Positions 1-14,701 of a stretch of 64,000 bases of DNA are shown one piece after another. Made by a program: the position numbers and the translations under genes. The stretch covers positions 23,242,806 to 23,306,805 of the forward strand of contig NC_068978.1 in the NCBI RefSeq assembly GCF_016808095.1, read 5' to 3'. The DNA is from Vigna angularis (Eukaryota; Streptophyta; Magnoliopsida; Fabales; Fabaceae). The notes beneath the pieces were generated by a model. That model worked only from the letters and a program-made list of their open reading frames with translations. It was not told the origin of the DNA and searched no databases. Position 1 is the stretch's first letter. Every line of letters starts with the position of its first letter.

Positions 1-315
1 TAATGTTGAAGACCGAGAGGTAAATCCCTCTCGGTTCCTGTTGAAGGACGAGCGGTAAATCCCGCTCGGTTAATGTCGAAGGTCGAGAGGTAAAGCCCTC
101 TCGATTAATGTTGAAGACCGAGAGGTAAATCCCTCTCGGTTCCTGTTGAAGGACGAGCGGTAAATCCCGCTCGGTTAATGTCGAAGGTTGAGAGGTAAAG
201 CCCTCTCGATTAATGTTGAAGACCGAGAGGTAAATTCCTCTCGGTTCCTGTTGAAGGACGAGCGGTAAATCCCGCTCAGTTAATGTTGAAGGTCGAGCGG
301 TAAAACGCTTTCAAT
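1..315 (+). repeat. Nine-unit tandem array of 35-bp hairpin units (105-bp higher-order repeat)
   Basis: Nine units of exactly 35 bp start at 1, 36, 71, 106, 141, 176, 211, 246 and 281. They form three subtypes (A, B, C) repeated in order, giving a 105-bp higher-order period. Each unit holds an inverted repeat around a 6-base loop: type A accgagagg/cctctcggt, type B cgagcgg/ccgctcg, type C tcgagagg/cctctcga. Differences between subtypes are compensated on both arms. The array sits just 5' of the polypurine tract and LTR. The last unit is decayed. The left edge is cut by the window, so the true copy number is unknown. Confidence 0.95.
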
Positions 316-403
316 TCCGCAAACGCAGCCTCCCTCAAACTCATCAGTCCTATAGTTAACCACGGCTAAAGCCAAACGCTTAACTCGGACTTGGGGGGCA
401 TAG
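1..403 (+). mobile_element. 3' internal end of a Tat-like Ty3/gypsy retrotransposon
   Basis: This is the tail of an LTR retrotransposon whose body lies left of the window. It consists of a tandem array (1-315), a short linker, and a polypurine tract at about 390-399 (ggacttggggggca) directly before an LTR that starts at 404. The linker and tract closely match those of the element at 36349-39230 (both have taactcggactt followed by a G run and gcata), so the two belong to one family. The Tat assignment is inferred from that relative, whose PBS resembles tRNA-Lys. No coding capacity is visible. Confidence 0.8.
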
Positions 404-836
404 TGTACAATATAAAATATTAACCGAGTGGTTACAAACAACCAACCGGATATTCAGGTAATCTGTTTATATCTTATTCTGTTTATATTTTATTGGGCTT
501 ATATCAGCTTAGGATCCATGAGGTAAATTATAAATACAAAGCCAGGGCCGAAAGCCAGGTACGTCCACTTACGCATTATTCACTCTAGGCTACTCTCAAA
601 TACTCAATAGTGATAATCATTCACTAAATATTCAACCAAGAGCCGAGGCTCTTCAAATCACACGCCTAACTTGAACGTCGGAGTACCTTTTGCAGGTACA
701 TCCACCCTCGTCAAGAAGGAGACCGATCGATTTGCGCCAACATCGATCGACCAACAGTAGGAGTTTAGAAGTGAACGAGTGGCCCAAACGCGTTAGCAGG
801 TTAGTCTCTCGATCCCGCAAAATATCAACCGAAACA
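404..836 (+). mobile_element. 3' LTR of the Tat-like element
   Basis: The LTR runs from TGTACAATAT, just after the polypurine tract, to CCGAAACA. It is about 433 bp. It shares blocks with the LTRs at 36349-36832 and 38756-39230: aagccaggtacgtcc, the 'aactcaaatactca' region, cctaacttgaacgt and ttttgcaggta. The sequence after 836 is not a primer-binding site, so this is the right-hand LTR, and 837 onward is host DNA. The element lies in the intron of the glycosyltransferase gene at 1001-1502, in the opposite orientation to that gene. Confidence 0.85.
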
Positions 837-1000
837 ATTTGTTTTATACATGTAACTTTTTTTTAATAGGTTATTCTTTCGATTGGTACATATCACATTG
901 ATAATGGTGCCAACTTTAATTAGTGTGATTATAGTCTTCGTTGGACGTATCCTACAAGTAAACTATGAAATCTTTGGTACGAAGAAATTTATATACTAAC
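837..1000 (-). other. Remaining intron sequence of the UGT gene
   Basis: On the minus strand a canonical donor (GTTAGTATAT) begins at 1000, immediately after the coding exon. About 160 bases of AT-rich intron remain before the retrotransposon LTR ends at 836. The acceptor and second exon are not in the window. The gene could be intact with a retrotransposon in its intron, or could have been cut off by the insertion. Confidence 0.6.
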
Positions 1001-1502
1001 CCGGATCCTGCATCTTCATGACTCCTTCCTGAATAACTTTGCTTACATGGATTGTGACCCACGTCGCAGTGGCACTGTAGGTTCGGAAAACGATGACCGG
1101 AACCCCCAACTCTTCAGCAGCGTCCATGGCAATCGTTGACATCATTCCATCGACAACGACGCAAGAAGGCGGGCCCCACTGCGAAGGATTCTCGACAAAG
1201 CTCCTCAACATCTCTAGGAACTCCTCGGCAACCTTGGACCTGCTGGTCGAAGACAGTATCACGCTGAAGTTGTTCGGAGGAACGTCGTGAGGCAAGCCAT
1301 CGGCGACGAATGTGAAGCGAAAACCGGTGTCGAAGGACGGTAAGTCAGTGGACTGTTGGAGGCGATTGTGGGCGTGTTGGGTGTTGACGAAGGTGATTTT
1401 GTGGCCTTTGTGGCGAAGAAGTTTTGCTAAATTAAACATGGGTTTGATGTGGCCTTCAGCTGGAAAGGGTAAGGCCACCACGTGCAGAGAGCGTTGTTCC
1501 AT
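1001..1502 (-). CDS. Family-1 UDP-glycosyltransferase, N-terminal exon (partial)
   Basis: Encodes the N-terminal acceptor-binding half of a plant GT1 enzyme, which transfers a sugar from a UDP-sugar to small molecules in the cytosol. Visible features: an HVVALPFPAEGHIKPM start with the catalytic His at residue 18, the strand-turn KITFVNTQHAHNRL, and VVVDGMMS carrying the partner Asp at about residue 118. The frame ends at a GT donor after about 167 codons (phase 1). The start chosen at 1502 begins MEQRSLHVV, which fits the family; an upstream in-frame start would add 42 unrelated residues. The PSPG box is missing because it lies in later exons. From remembered motifs (PSCVVVDGMM, VIVFRTYSA) it looks nearest to the UGT85/UGT709-type clades; this is a guess at subgroup level. 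It is not closely similar to the UGT at 42746-44221. Confidence 0.85.
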
Positions 1503-2640
1503 GATCGGTGGTTGGGGAGAAGAGGTACAGTGACTTGAACCAGTATCGATGGAGGCGTTTGATCCTATAACACACATCTCAATAAATAAAGTTTGTTTTG
1601 CCCAAGATTGAAAAGATACGTTCGGCAAAAGCTTGTCTTGTATAACCCACGCGAGGCGCGTTGGAGGATTTGTAATGGAAAAAAAATAATTTTAACTCTC
1701 GTACCCCATTTTAAACCTATTACGTGGCAAAGTTATGTAATTTCTTTTATGATGGGTTGTACTTTATCATTATAACTAAGTTGATGTTTTAAGACATGTT
1801 TTTATGTTCATTTTAGGCATTGATTATGTGGATCAGAAAATGAAGGGCAATTATCTTGGGAAGATTTTTCTTCCTGTCTTTCATATCTGTAAGATTACAA
1901 TATGTGACACGGTCAGCATCTCTCTTCCTGAAAAGTCATCTGAATAAATTAAAAATGTTAACTTATATCTGCACCGAAGGAATTGATCTCAAATTTATAT
2001 CTAAATAAATGTTTAAATGTGAAGATGTAACTAAAGTTGAAAGATTTTAATTAATATATATAAAGAGGATTTCATTAAGTGAAAGAAATAAATAAAGATA
2101 AGACAATAAACATAACACAAACATAAAAGGAACATAACAACATAAGAACTTAAAATAAAGGATCAGAGATGAAAAAGAAGGAAATGGAAGGGGATGGGGA
2201 AGGTGACGTGTCACTCTGGAGATGGACCAATCCAAGATGAACCATGATTGCTACCACTTGAACCAATGTTTAAGATTAAGGGATAGACTCACCCTGAAAG
2301 AGAGACACTCATAACCAAAATTGGATATAGTAACTTTACTTTTATATTCAACAACCCTTTATAAGTATGGAAGAGATCCTAATAGAAAAAAAAAAGGGAC
2401 CTCCTAACAATATTACATAGTTCCCAGGGAGTTTCGCTGGTTCTTAAGAGTAGGAGAGAGAAAATTGTTCTTTGCTTTTATATTGATTGAAGGCTCGTCC
2501 CATATAGTTTCTTCCGGCTTCAGTTCCCTTCTAACTTTATTTGTTTTGCCGTCATAACATTAAGAATGGGGTTTTTGTATTAGATTAGACAAATTTGCCG
2601 GCCATATTACGAAAATGGATAAATTTTGACCGAAAGAAAA
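1503..2640. other. Upstream region of the UGT exon
   Basis: AT-rich DNA that should contain the promoter and 5' leader of the minus-strand UGT. I see no convincing TATA box at the expected distance. Short open frames here have no recognisable content. No transposon ends were found. Confidence 0.4.
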
Positions 2641-2813
2641 GTTGGAAGGGTCCAAACGACTTCTAATGAAGAAGTCGTGTCCTCCCTGCACAACTTAATA
2701 CTGTTCATTTGACCAGTATTGAAGTCGTGCACCCAAAAATGACTTTATGGTGTTATAATCGATTACTAAGAGCTATAATCGATTACAACATGCTGAAGTC
2801 GTGCCTTCCTACA
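2641..2813. repeat. Left flank of the CACTA insertion, carrying repeated GAAGTCGTG and ATCGATTAC motifs
   Basis: The stretch repeats GAAGTCGTG three times (about 2681, 2721 and 2794) and ATAATCGATTAC twice. The same motifs resume on the far side of the CACTA element (6589 onward; the first motif there is inverted as CACGACTTC). The flank is therefore one older repeat interrupted by the CACTA insertion. The family of the older repeat is not identified. Confidence 0.6.
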
Positions 2814-6585
<3,772 letters not shown>

Positions 6586-6588
6586 ACA

Positions 6589-7169
6589 CGACTTCAGATT
6601 TGTAGGCAAAAATGACAGTAGTAATCGATTACATTGCTGTAATCGATTACCAGGAGATTCAATGTGGATAAACTTCCTGGTAATCGATTACCAGAGTGTC
6701 CAGTAGGCAAAAACTCCCTGTTGTAATCGCTTACCAGAGTGTTTGGGTGTTGAATGACAATTTTTTTGTTCTTGTAAAACATCATTAGAGGTTATTTATG
6801 TGTAATTATTATAATTTTTGTAAGCACACATGGTTGTTGATGACATTGTGATGTATTGTTATGTTTAGGAAGAGTTATTTATTTAATGTAAACACAACAA
6901 AGTAAAAGCATAAGACAAACTCATAAATGAAATTTGAACTATTTTATTGAATTCAAAATGCATTACAGAAGCAAAAAGCTAAAAATGAAAAAAAGCGAAA
7001 AGTACAATAAAATTGAAATGTATCTAGGAAGATGATCCACCATGTGGACTAAAATGACGACGCAGATAGCCAATGTCGTGCTCTAGATGCTCAACTCGAG
7101 CATCAATTGTATCAAAGCGGTCACCCATGTTCAACTCTAGTTGTTCAAATCTTGCATTCATGCTTTCAT
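6589..7169. repeat. Right flank of the CACTA element with GTAATCGATTAC palindromes
   Basis: Continues the repeat interrupted by the CACTA element. Contains several copies of the palindrome GTAATCGATTAC and a variant with one base changed (taatcgcttac) between 6620 and 6735. It leads into the 3' side of the plant-transposon-domain ORF. No gene seen. Confidence 0.5.
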
Positions 7170-8250
7170 TCATAGTATTGAAGTTGTCCCCAACAAATGT
7201 TCGGAGATCATTGATCCCCTCATGACGTCATCAAATGAAGTAGTTTGTTGTTGAAGAAGGGGTGTTGGTGGTGGTGGTTGTTGAGGATGTGCTTCATTAT
7301 GGCGTTGAGGAGGAGGAGGAGAATTTTTGTGTACCCATTTGTTGTCAGCGTTTTGGGTCAATCCAAAGGAGTCAATCGCTGTGTGGCCTATTTTCATATG
7401 CATGTTACGTGGGGCAGGTATTTCATCATCCAATTCAATTTGAAAATGTTGGAGAATCCGGGTGACCAAGAAAGGATATGGTAAAGGAGTATATGGCAAC
7501 AAAGCCTTCTTCATCCTAGGTCGGATGAGATGGCTCCAGTTTATCTGCTTTGTCGTCATTATAATCCACATTAAGAGTATATCTTCCTCAGTAGCCTATG
7601 CAAAGTTAGAAACACGTGGAAACAAAACACGACATATAACATAATGTAATATTCTAGCCTCAACTGTCATAGAGTCGGCTAGAATTCTACTAGTACGAGG
7701 TTTGTATGGCAAACAAATCAAGTCTCTTGCTACGTCCATACTGTATTGATCCTCCCATTCCTCAACTAATTTACCTTCAAAGTTCAAGCCAACAGAGGGG
7801 AGGTTGGCTATGGAAGCTAATAGGCTGAGTTTGATAATCATTTTCACATTTTTTTACCTCAGTCTTAATGGTTCCATTATCAGAAAATTTGAGGTTACTA
7901 TAAAAGACACATACTAAATCAGGGTAGTAGTCAACACCATTACGGACAAAATTATCCAAGCCTAGATTTGTCAGCATGTGGAAAAATTCAAAATTATGAT
8001 TAATGAAATATTGTTGATCTAGGAATTTTGGGTCAATGACGTGGCGGTCACTGAAAAGTGAAAAATACCTTTCGGATAGTGTAAGGGTCGAAAACTGAAG
8101 ATTTTGGTGTGCTAGAGTCGGTGACGGTGGTGGTGAGGGTGAGGGTGAGCTTTCAATCGGTGAAGATTGACGGCGGCAACGTCCCGCAGCTGTAGAAGAT
8201 GAGCCCCTAACCCTTTGCCTCTTTGAAGATTCCGCCATTTGAGATTGCAA
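7170..8250 (-). pseudogene. Broken ORF with putative plant transposon protein domain (PF20167-like)
   Basis: Reading leftwards from 8250, the frame has a low-complexity Ser/Pro-rich start (MAESSKRQRVRG), then the family-like core 'VDYYPDLVCVFYSNLKF'. One frameshift follows at an A-run near 7850, then 'ARILHYVICRVLFPR', an in-frame TAG at 7596-7598, and 'EEDILLMWIIMTTKQINW' followed by a Pro/Gln-rich tail. The family is known from repeats in legumes and other plants; its biochemical function is not established. The same domain occurs at 30266-31396. Assignment is by remembered motif pattern only. The frameshift plus stop make it a pseudogene. Confidence 0.65.
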
Positions 8251-8429
8251 TCGGTGGAAATTGAAGAGAATTGAAAGGAGAGTGGGAAAATGTTGCTTAA
8301 AAGTGAAAAGAGTAGAAGAATGTGTGATTTTTGAGGTTTGGGAGGTGCTGTAATGGTGGAGAGGCGCTGTAGATCGAAGGGGAAAGAGTGGGTGTTCGTG
8401 ACGAGAGAGAAAAAGTTAAATTTATAGGG

Positions 8430-8505
8430 TAGGGTTTCTGTAATCAATTACTAGTGGCCCTGGTAATCGATTACAAGGTTTCGGTAATCGATTATCAGGA
8501 CCTTT
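8430..8505. repeat. Cluster of GTAATCGATTAC-type palindromes upstream of the broken ORF
   Basis: Three copies or near-copies (taatcaattac, taatcgattac, taatcgattat) lie within about 75 bp, just 5' of the minus-strand ORF at 7170-8250. They match the set at 6620-6735 on its 3' side, so the ORF is bracketed by the same palindromes. Confidence 0.6.
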
Positions 8506-9389
8506 TGGTTTAAAAATACATTTGTTTGTTATTTTAGTTTTAGTTTAATTCATTGTATAATATATTTTATGTATGTATTTTTTATTTTTTGCATGATGTA
8601 GAATACAAATTAAAATCTTTGTATAAAAATATTAAAGTAAGGATATAAATTTATATTGATATTTAGTATTTACATATATAAAAATAAAAAAGAAATGAAA
8701 TGATAGCACTAATTAGAAATATATTAAAGGGGAACTTCATTACGAATTTAAAAACTATTACAAAACATAACATATTATTATTAAAGTCATCCAAGTTGTA
8801 GTCTTAAAGAGTTGTAAACAATTTAAAACAATATAAAGAGTGTTAAATAATACAAATTATTATGACACTAGAAATATGAATCTTTTTCTTGTTTGTCCGT
8901 GTTCGTCTTTGTAAGTCCAATCTTTGAGATCCTCGTAGAGCTCAGCGTTAGTTGGAGGACAAATATTTATTGTTTGGACGAAGAGTTCAATGTACTGAGA
9001 CGTGTTTGGACGTTTAACAGATTTGTCAATAGTTTGTGCCTTTTGCCAACGTCCAATCATTTGTGCAATGTCACTATCACATTTAATGAAAGTTGTATCA
9101 TGAATGAGGTGGTTGTTAGGTACCTTTAATGGACGACAATAATCAATATACGTGACAACTTTTTTGTCTCCACACTAGAAAATTTCACTTATTTGAGTTA
9201 GGAGTTCATTGAATGTTGAATTGTGATTGATTGAGGTGTTGACTTTTGCATCTGATCGAAATTCTAACCCGTACCCAAACCGACTTTCTATGATTCCAGC
9301 ACCTTTTAGTTAACCTCCAAAATAGATTATTACAAGTGAGTTCGGAGTGTCAGTTGTGGGTGTCAGGGGATTCCACTATTTGTTCAAAA
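8506..9389. other. AT-rich repeat DNA with an unidentified minus-strand ORF fragment
   Basis: Mostly AT-rich. A minus-strand open frame at about 8860-9160 reads through a plausible protein-like stretch (SDIAQMIGRWQKAQTIDKS and INICPPTNAELYEDLKDW) with a stop upstream near 9175. It has the amino-acid balance of a real coding remnant, most likely from a transposon, but I do not recognise the family. Confidence 0.35.
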
Positions 9390-9533
9390 ATACTACAGGA
9401 GTTTTATCTCTCTAGGTATACAACAAGTATTCTCACTAGTCTTGGTTCACCTAATCAACATGACTAGTCTGAGTTTAACATACAAGTATTCTAACCACTT
9501 CTGCGCTCAACCCTAGACAATTATCTAGACTAT
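9390..9533. repeat. Left part of a repeat also present at 24480-24760
   Basis: Matches 24500-24580 (for example ggttcaccta, taaccacttctg and caaccctagacaatt). The match breaks at 9533 and resumes at about 12236, showing that the DNA between was inserted. The copy at 24480-24760 lacks the insertion and serves as an empty-site comparison. Confidence 0.7.
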
Positions 9534-12238
9534 CACTAGTATAAAAACAGCGTATAATGTCACACGTTTAACGTCTAACCATTGAATAGCAACCCTTAAA
9601 AATGACCGGTGACATTTTTGTAAATAAATGCAATTATTAAACATCGTTTAGAATTGTAATTTGATGTAAAATGATACAAAACGTCGAATGCCCCAGCGTT
9701 AGACGTCAAAAGGTTTGTGAATTCAATAAAAATTTGAGCGGGAGATTGAAAATTCATTCATTTTATCTTAGCGCGCGAGACCCTCTTATCTTCTCAAACT
9801 TTTCTCAAACGAAGTTTGACGACCATCACATGTAATCTTTCTTTCATTTGATACAAATGCATTTTATTTATGATTTTCATTTGTTTTGACCGATTATTTT
9901 CGTGCTTTTGTTATTCATAAGCGCATCCTGCTTTCTCTGTCATCGGTGACGACACTTTATTCCGACAAACCACCTTTTGAAGGTTAGTTTTCGTTTTCGT
10001 TTTGAAGAACTTATTTGTTGACCTTGTTTTTGTTTTTTTTTGTTGAACTTGTTTGTTGTTGTTTAGTTGAACTTGTTTGTTGTTGGTTATTGTTGTTTGT
10101 TATTGATACTACGTTCATAGTTCTTGCTTTTTTTAAATACAAAAAACTGAAATTTGTTGTTTTTCTTCTTTTGAGGTCTCGTAGAGTTGTAAAAAAAGAT
10201 CACAATTAATTAAAAAAACAAAAAAAATTATTAACGTCGTATATTAACAAAATTCGACGTTAAGTTAACGTCGTTGATGAGTCAATATTTTATTGACTTC
10301 ACTTAGCTTATTGTAGCGGATTTAATCAGAGAATTGTGCTTGAATGTCCAGTATTTTCCCATTTTTGCTAATTGTGCTTAATTTGACCAGAAATTCTTAT
10401 TTTAATTAATTTGAATTATCTGAGCTTATTATTTTAATTATTGATTGCAAGGAAAATTTTGGAAATACAATCTGGGACATTTGGAAGAATATTCATTTGC
10501 ACACTGTGTGTTATTTAATTGGAAGAAGCTACGCTGCATTGATTTATTTTATGTTGAATAGGAAAAAAAGATGTGTTAATCCGTGGAGACTTGAGCTTAA
10601 ATATGCTGTTTGGATTGGCTAAAAAATAGAAGGAAGTGCACGGTAAAAGGAATTTGGCAACATCCAAATAAGCACATGGGTTTGAACGTAAAAGTGGGTT
10701 TGGACGTGAAAGGGGGAAGCAAGTCATTCATATCTTGAATTTTAAAGCACAATTATTGGTTTGCAACCAACACACCACACGGCCTAAGGCAGCCAGCCAC
10801 ACAAAGGGGAATCTTCTTTCTCTTTTAGAAAGTAGCAGACACCACAATAGAAAAAGGGGGACCACCACTTGTTGAAGGGAGGCCACGCACATGGAAGGGG
10901 AGCACACGGTATTTTCATTCTTTTTCTTTCAAGAAAAAGCAATTTGATTCTATGAGCTGAATGGTGGTGTCACGGCTAGCAAGAAGAAGTGGTGCCATGG
11001 CTGGAATAACGTGCACACGTTGGACTTCTTTGGGAGAGGTGTTTCGTTATTGGAGAGCTGCTGCCACGGCTGGATGGAGAGGAAGCACACTGCTGATTTC
11101 AATTAGCATGTGGTGGAGAAGCGTCCAGCAGCCTTGAAGAAGACAGCACACGTCCAAGAGGAGCTTGGAGGGAGTGTCACGGCCTTGGTCCAGCAGGAGC
11201 AGCTTTGGTGAGGTGCTGCACGGTGATTCAAAAGGGAGGCAGCACAGCATCATCGTCCAGCACGCTCCAGCTTCACGGTCCAACAGCAACGGGTGGTGTC
11301 CATTGTAGAAGCAATTCCAATTTACTTTTGGCTTGAGGAGAGCACATGGGTCACGAGAAATGGTAGAGAAAGTTTATATTTTCTTATTTCTTTTGCTTTA
11401 GAATATTTTACATTATATGTTTAATTGCAAGGGTGTGCACGTTGCTTATGTGGAGAAGTAATATTTCAATTGCAAGTGTTAATAAAATGGTAATGGATGT
11501 TGGAAAGGCACGCTGCTGGAAGAGGGAAATGGTTCCCATTTCTATTTTTCTTAGAATGAAACCCATGGAAGCTTAACATGTCACTGCTAAAGAGGATTTT
11601 CTTTTAGAAGCTTTTAAAATTTCAATTTCTTTTAAAGAGATGCTGTTATGTTTTGGGTGAGGAAAGGTAAGGTGATACATTTAATTTAAGTGATTTAATT
11701 TAGAGGAAGGGCATGGCTGCCACGTCCAACTACAAGCTTACTTGCTTTTTAATTTGTCACACACACCTTGCCTTGAGCATTTACTTTTACTGCATTGTGC
11801 ATTTAATGTTTTAGTTTAAGCATTACATTTTCATAGCTTGAATTGTGTTTGGATAATTATCTGTTGCAGTGTTCAGTTTAATGCTTTGTTCATGCATTTT
11901 AATGCCTTCAATTGTATTCAGTTGTGTTTCATTTTCATTTTTAATTTCGTCATTTGCATTCACAAAAAAAATTCTTTCACAAAAAAAATTCTTTCACAAA
12001 AATTTGAATCACAAAAACACTATCAAACCCCTCCACTTCGTGTTTGGCTTAAGACTCGAACCACAATTTGGTGCTTGAGAAACGACCTAGGAGTCACTTC
12101 CTAGCATTGTACTGCATTCTTTAATGCACATCAAATTTGATGGGCCGCGACAGCCGCATCAGTCATATATTTACAAAATTTGACGTTAATTTGACGTCGA
12201 ATTTAAAAAATTCGACGCCAATTTAACGTCTCTTAAAA
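9534..12238. mobile_element. CACTA-like DNA transposon interrupted by an LTR
   Basis: Left end reads CACTAGTATAAAAACAG, a CACTA-type terminus. Both subterminal regions carry many GACGTTAA/TTAACGTC repeats (9570-9715, 10240-10274, 12180-12235). The boundary with flanking repeat DNA is shown by comparison with 24480-24760. The right terminus is unclear: no clean inverted copy of the left end, and about 56 bp of flank is missing relative to the empty copy. A gypsy LTR (10275-12161) sits inside it. No transposase reading frame. Confidence 0.6.
10275..12161 (+). mobile_element. Solo LTR of a gypsy element, nested in the CACTA-like element
   Basis: Runs TGATGAGTCAATAT to CCGCATCA (1887 bp). Flanking pentamers are GTCGT (left) and GTCAT (right), a 4/5 TSD match. 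It is related to the LTRs at 13413-14701 and 17451-17970 on the opposite strand, sharing ttaattaatttgaattatct near the start and gacctaggagtcact near the end. No primer site or coding region lies next to it, so it is a solo LTR. Short open frames inside it are not convincing as genes. Confidence 0.8.
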
Positions 12239-12360
12239 TACAATCAGTGTTATGAGAAAATACAAATTGATAATTCTAAAAGAGACGATAGGAACAATAC
12301 AAAGGAACTTGAGATATTGTTAAGGATTTTCTCTCTTAGAAAATATTTTGCTTTAGATGA
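12236..12360. repeat. Right part of the interrupted repeat
   Basis: Continues the homology to 24620-24750 (tgttatgag, ggattttctctcttagaa). Together with 9390-9533 it is the host of the CACTA-like insertion. Confidence 0.7.
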
Positions 12361-13412
12361 TGTATGAGTACAGTACGCTTATTTAATCGTTCACAAGTTC
12401 TTTATATTATCCTTCTTTTTCTTCAAGCTTTTGTCTATTTATTTCTTTTTTTGGGAGATAACCATTAAAAAAAAGATTGACTTCATGTAGAACATGTAGC
12501 CTTTTGTTGAGAAGTCAGACTCAAGTCTACCTTACAGAGGTACAATGCTTTGTCATAGCCTTTATCAAAACATAGCTTGTACGATGTGACAGAGTAGAAG
12601 GCTTCAAGGGAAACATTCCCAAAATGTTCTTTGTAACACCCCTTCTCAAAGTGCCACTGAAAAAAAAAATTTAAATATTCATTGATAAAGACATTTATTT
12701 TTTCTATCATTACTAAGTTAGCTCAAATAAAACCATGCAACAATAAATTCATATTGAAATATACTAAAAGTTTGTTTTAAATACAATACAAAATAACCAT
12801 TAATATATTAATATAACTTTAAAATTCCCGACACGATCCTCGCTCTAAACGGCTCCTGCTTCATCTTTAATAACATTTGCTCCCATATAACATTACGAAT
12901 TCTATAATCATCGCACAAAAACAAACACAAATACAAACAAGTAGGGTGAGCTAACCAGAACAACATAGAATAAACATATAATATCATAACACTCACCAAT
13001 ACTATTTATACGAATAATATAAATTTATTTAATTTATTTCCACTGATTGTCTTTGTAGTATTATTGTTATTACTTTGTAAAGTTAACTCGCCCATTCTTC
13101 TCTCATATGCTATCATCACACAATTATATATAGTAAGGTTAGGTGGTTCAAGTCAAAATACTTTCCTTCCCCACTGCTTCACATAGCCGAGGGGAAATCC
13201 CCTTTCTACTACTTCACAAAGGCGAAATGTGCAATACTCGAACTCTTCTCATTTATTGCTTCACACAATCGAAGAGGTTGTCCATTTCTACTACTTCACA
13301 CAGGTGAAAAAGTAGAACTACGTAAACCTACACTCTTCAACTACTTTACGCAAACAAATAGATACAAAACAACTTTCCAAGTTACAAGACAAAACACCTA
13401 ATCATACAAAAC
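12361..13412. other. AT-rich spacer with one unidentified minus-strand ORF fragment
   Basis: A minus-strand frame at 12483-12660 reads GCYKEHFGNVSLEAFYSVTS and ends in a stop. It looks protein-like but I do not recognise it. From about 13180 to 13330 the phrase 'ctacttcacacaggcgaa' recurs in variant forms. Nothing else supportable. Confidence 0.3.
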
Positions 13413-14701
13413 TACTCGGGGTTGTACTCGAATCAAATTAATGTGCAATTAGAAATGCAGTATACAAGGGAGTGACTCCTAGGTCGTCTCTCAAGGACCA
13501 AATGTGGTTCAGTCAAAGGCTCAAACACGTAGAGGGAGGGAGAATTTGTGTGACCAGATTTATGAATAAAGACATGAATTAAAACACTGATTAAGGATAG
13601 GTTGGTTATTAGCTCGACTACAATGCTTCCAATCCCTGATCACAAATAATTATTTGCTCCTCTCACCCTAATCCAACAAAAATTAACCTACTAAACGAAG
13701 ACTAAAACAGTTTTCATTAGGCACACATTTAATCAATTCTGCCCTACCACAGATTAAGCAACTATGGTTTAATCAACTAAGCGAAGATTAAACACAAATT
13801 AGTACCTAACTACAAGTGCAAAACATATTATACGATGTAAGGATAAATATGAGAATCATGATAACAACACAAATATCTCATGAAAACGTTGTAGTCTCAT
13901 TAATCACCAACCCAGCAGAATTCAAGCTACCATTAAAACGAAGTGCAAAACGAAATTGACAACATTAGAGCAGAGACAATGCGAATTGGATAATCGAGAT
14001 GAACCTAGAAAATGAAATGAACACAAAAAACGGAAATCAACCTAGAAACAAAATTCTCAATGTAGAAACGAAATTGGAACATGCAGAAACAAAATTTGAA
14101 TACTAAAGTAAAACCAAAAGCGCAAGTGTAGAAACCAGAAAATTGAAACGAAATTATAATTAATACTGGAAAATGAGTTCAGCACAGAGAAATAGAAAAA
14201 CGAAAAATTAAAGCAATACCAAATGAGAGTCCTTTACCGTTCACGTCACATGAAGCTCAATGGAATAGTGTTCTATGTGTTTCAAGTGCTTCATGAATGA
14301 AGAGAGGCTATTGAGCACTCAATCCTAGGGATAGTAAGTCAACCCCTAAAATGGACTTCTTCCAAATTGACCAAAATTTGGCCCAATGTCAAAATTTTGA
14401 CCCAAAAGCTCAAAACCAAATAAAAACGAAATTAAAACTAAATAAAAATAAAATGCTGAGTTGGAAAATGGTTGTTGAGATGGCAGCCTTCTTAAAGTCC
14501 CAAAATATAATCCTAAAATTGTCCCTAAAAATAATAACAAGAATAATTAAGCTTAGATAATTCAAATTAATTAAAATAAGAATTACGGGTCAAATTAAGC
14601 CCAAATAACGAAACTAAGGAAATAATGGATAATTAAGCACAATTCACTAATTCAATTCGGTGCAAAAAATTAAGTGAATAAGACAAAATAACGACTCATC
14701 A
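13413..14701 (-). mobile_element. 3' LTR of a minus-strand gypsy element
   Basis: In minus orientation it starts TGATGAGTCGTTATTT at 14701 and ends near 13413. It matches the solo LTR at 10275-12161 and the truncated LTR at 17451-17970 (gcaattagaaatg, gtgactcctaggtcgtctctcaagg). About 1.29 kb. The left edge is slightly degraded, so it is placed within a few bases. Confidence 0.8.

Noticed and set aside
1..315. A CRISPR-like array
   Set aside because: The 35-bp units follow each other without unique spacers, and the context is a plant retrotransposon.
7245..7644. Plus-strand open frames around 7245-7644
   Set aside because: They overlap, on the opposite strand, the better-supported plant-transposon-domain pseudogene and show no recognisable content.
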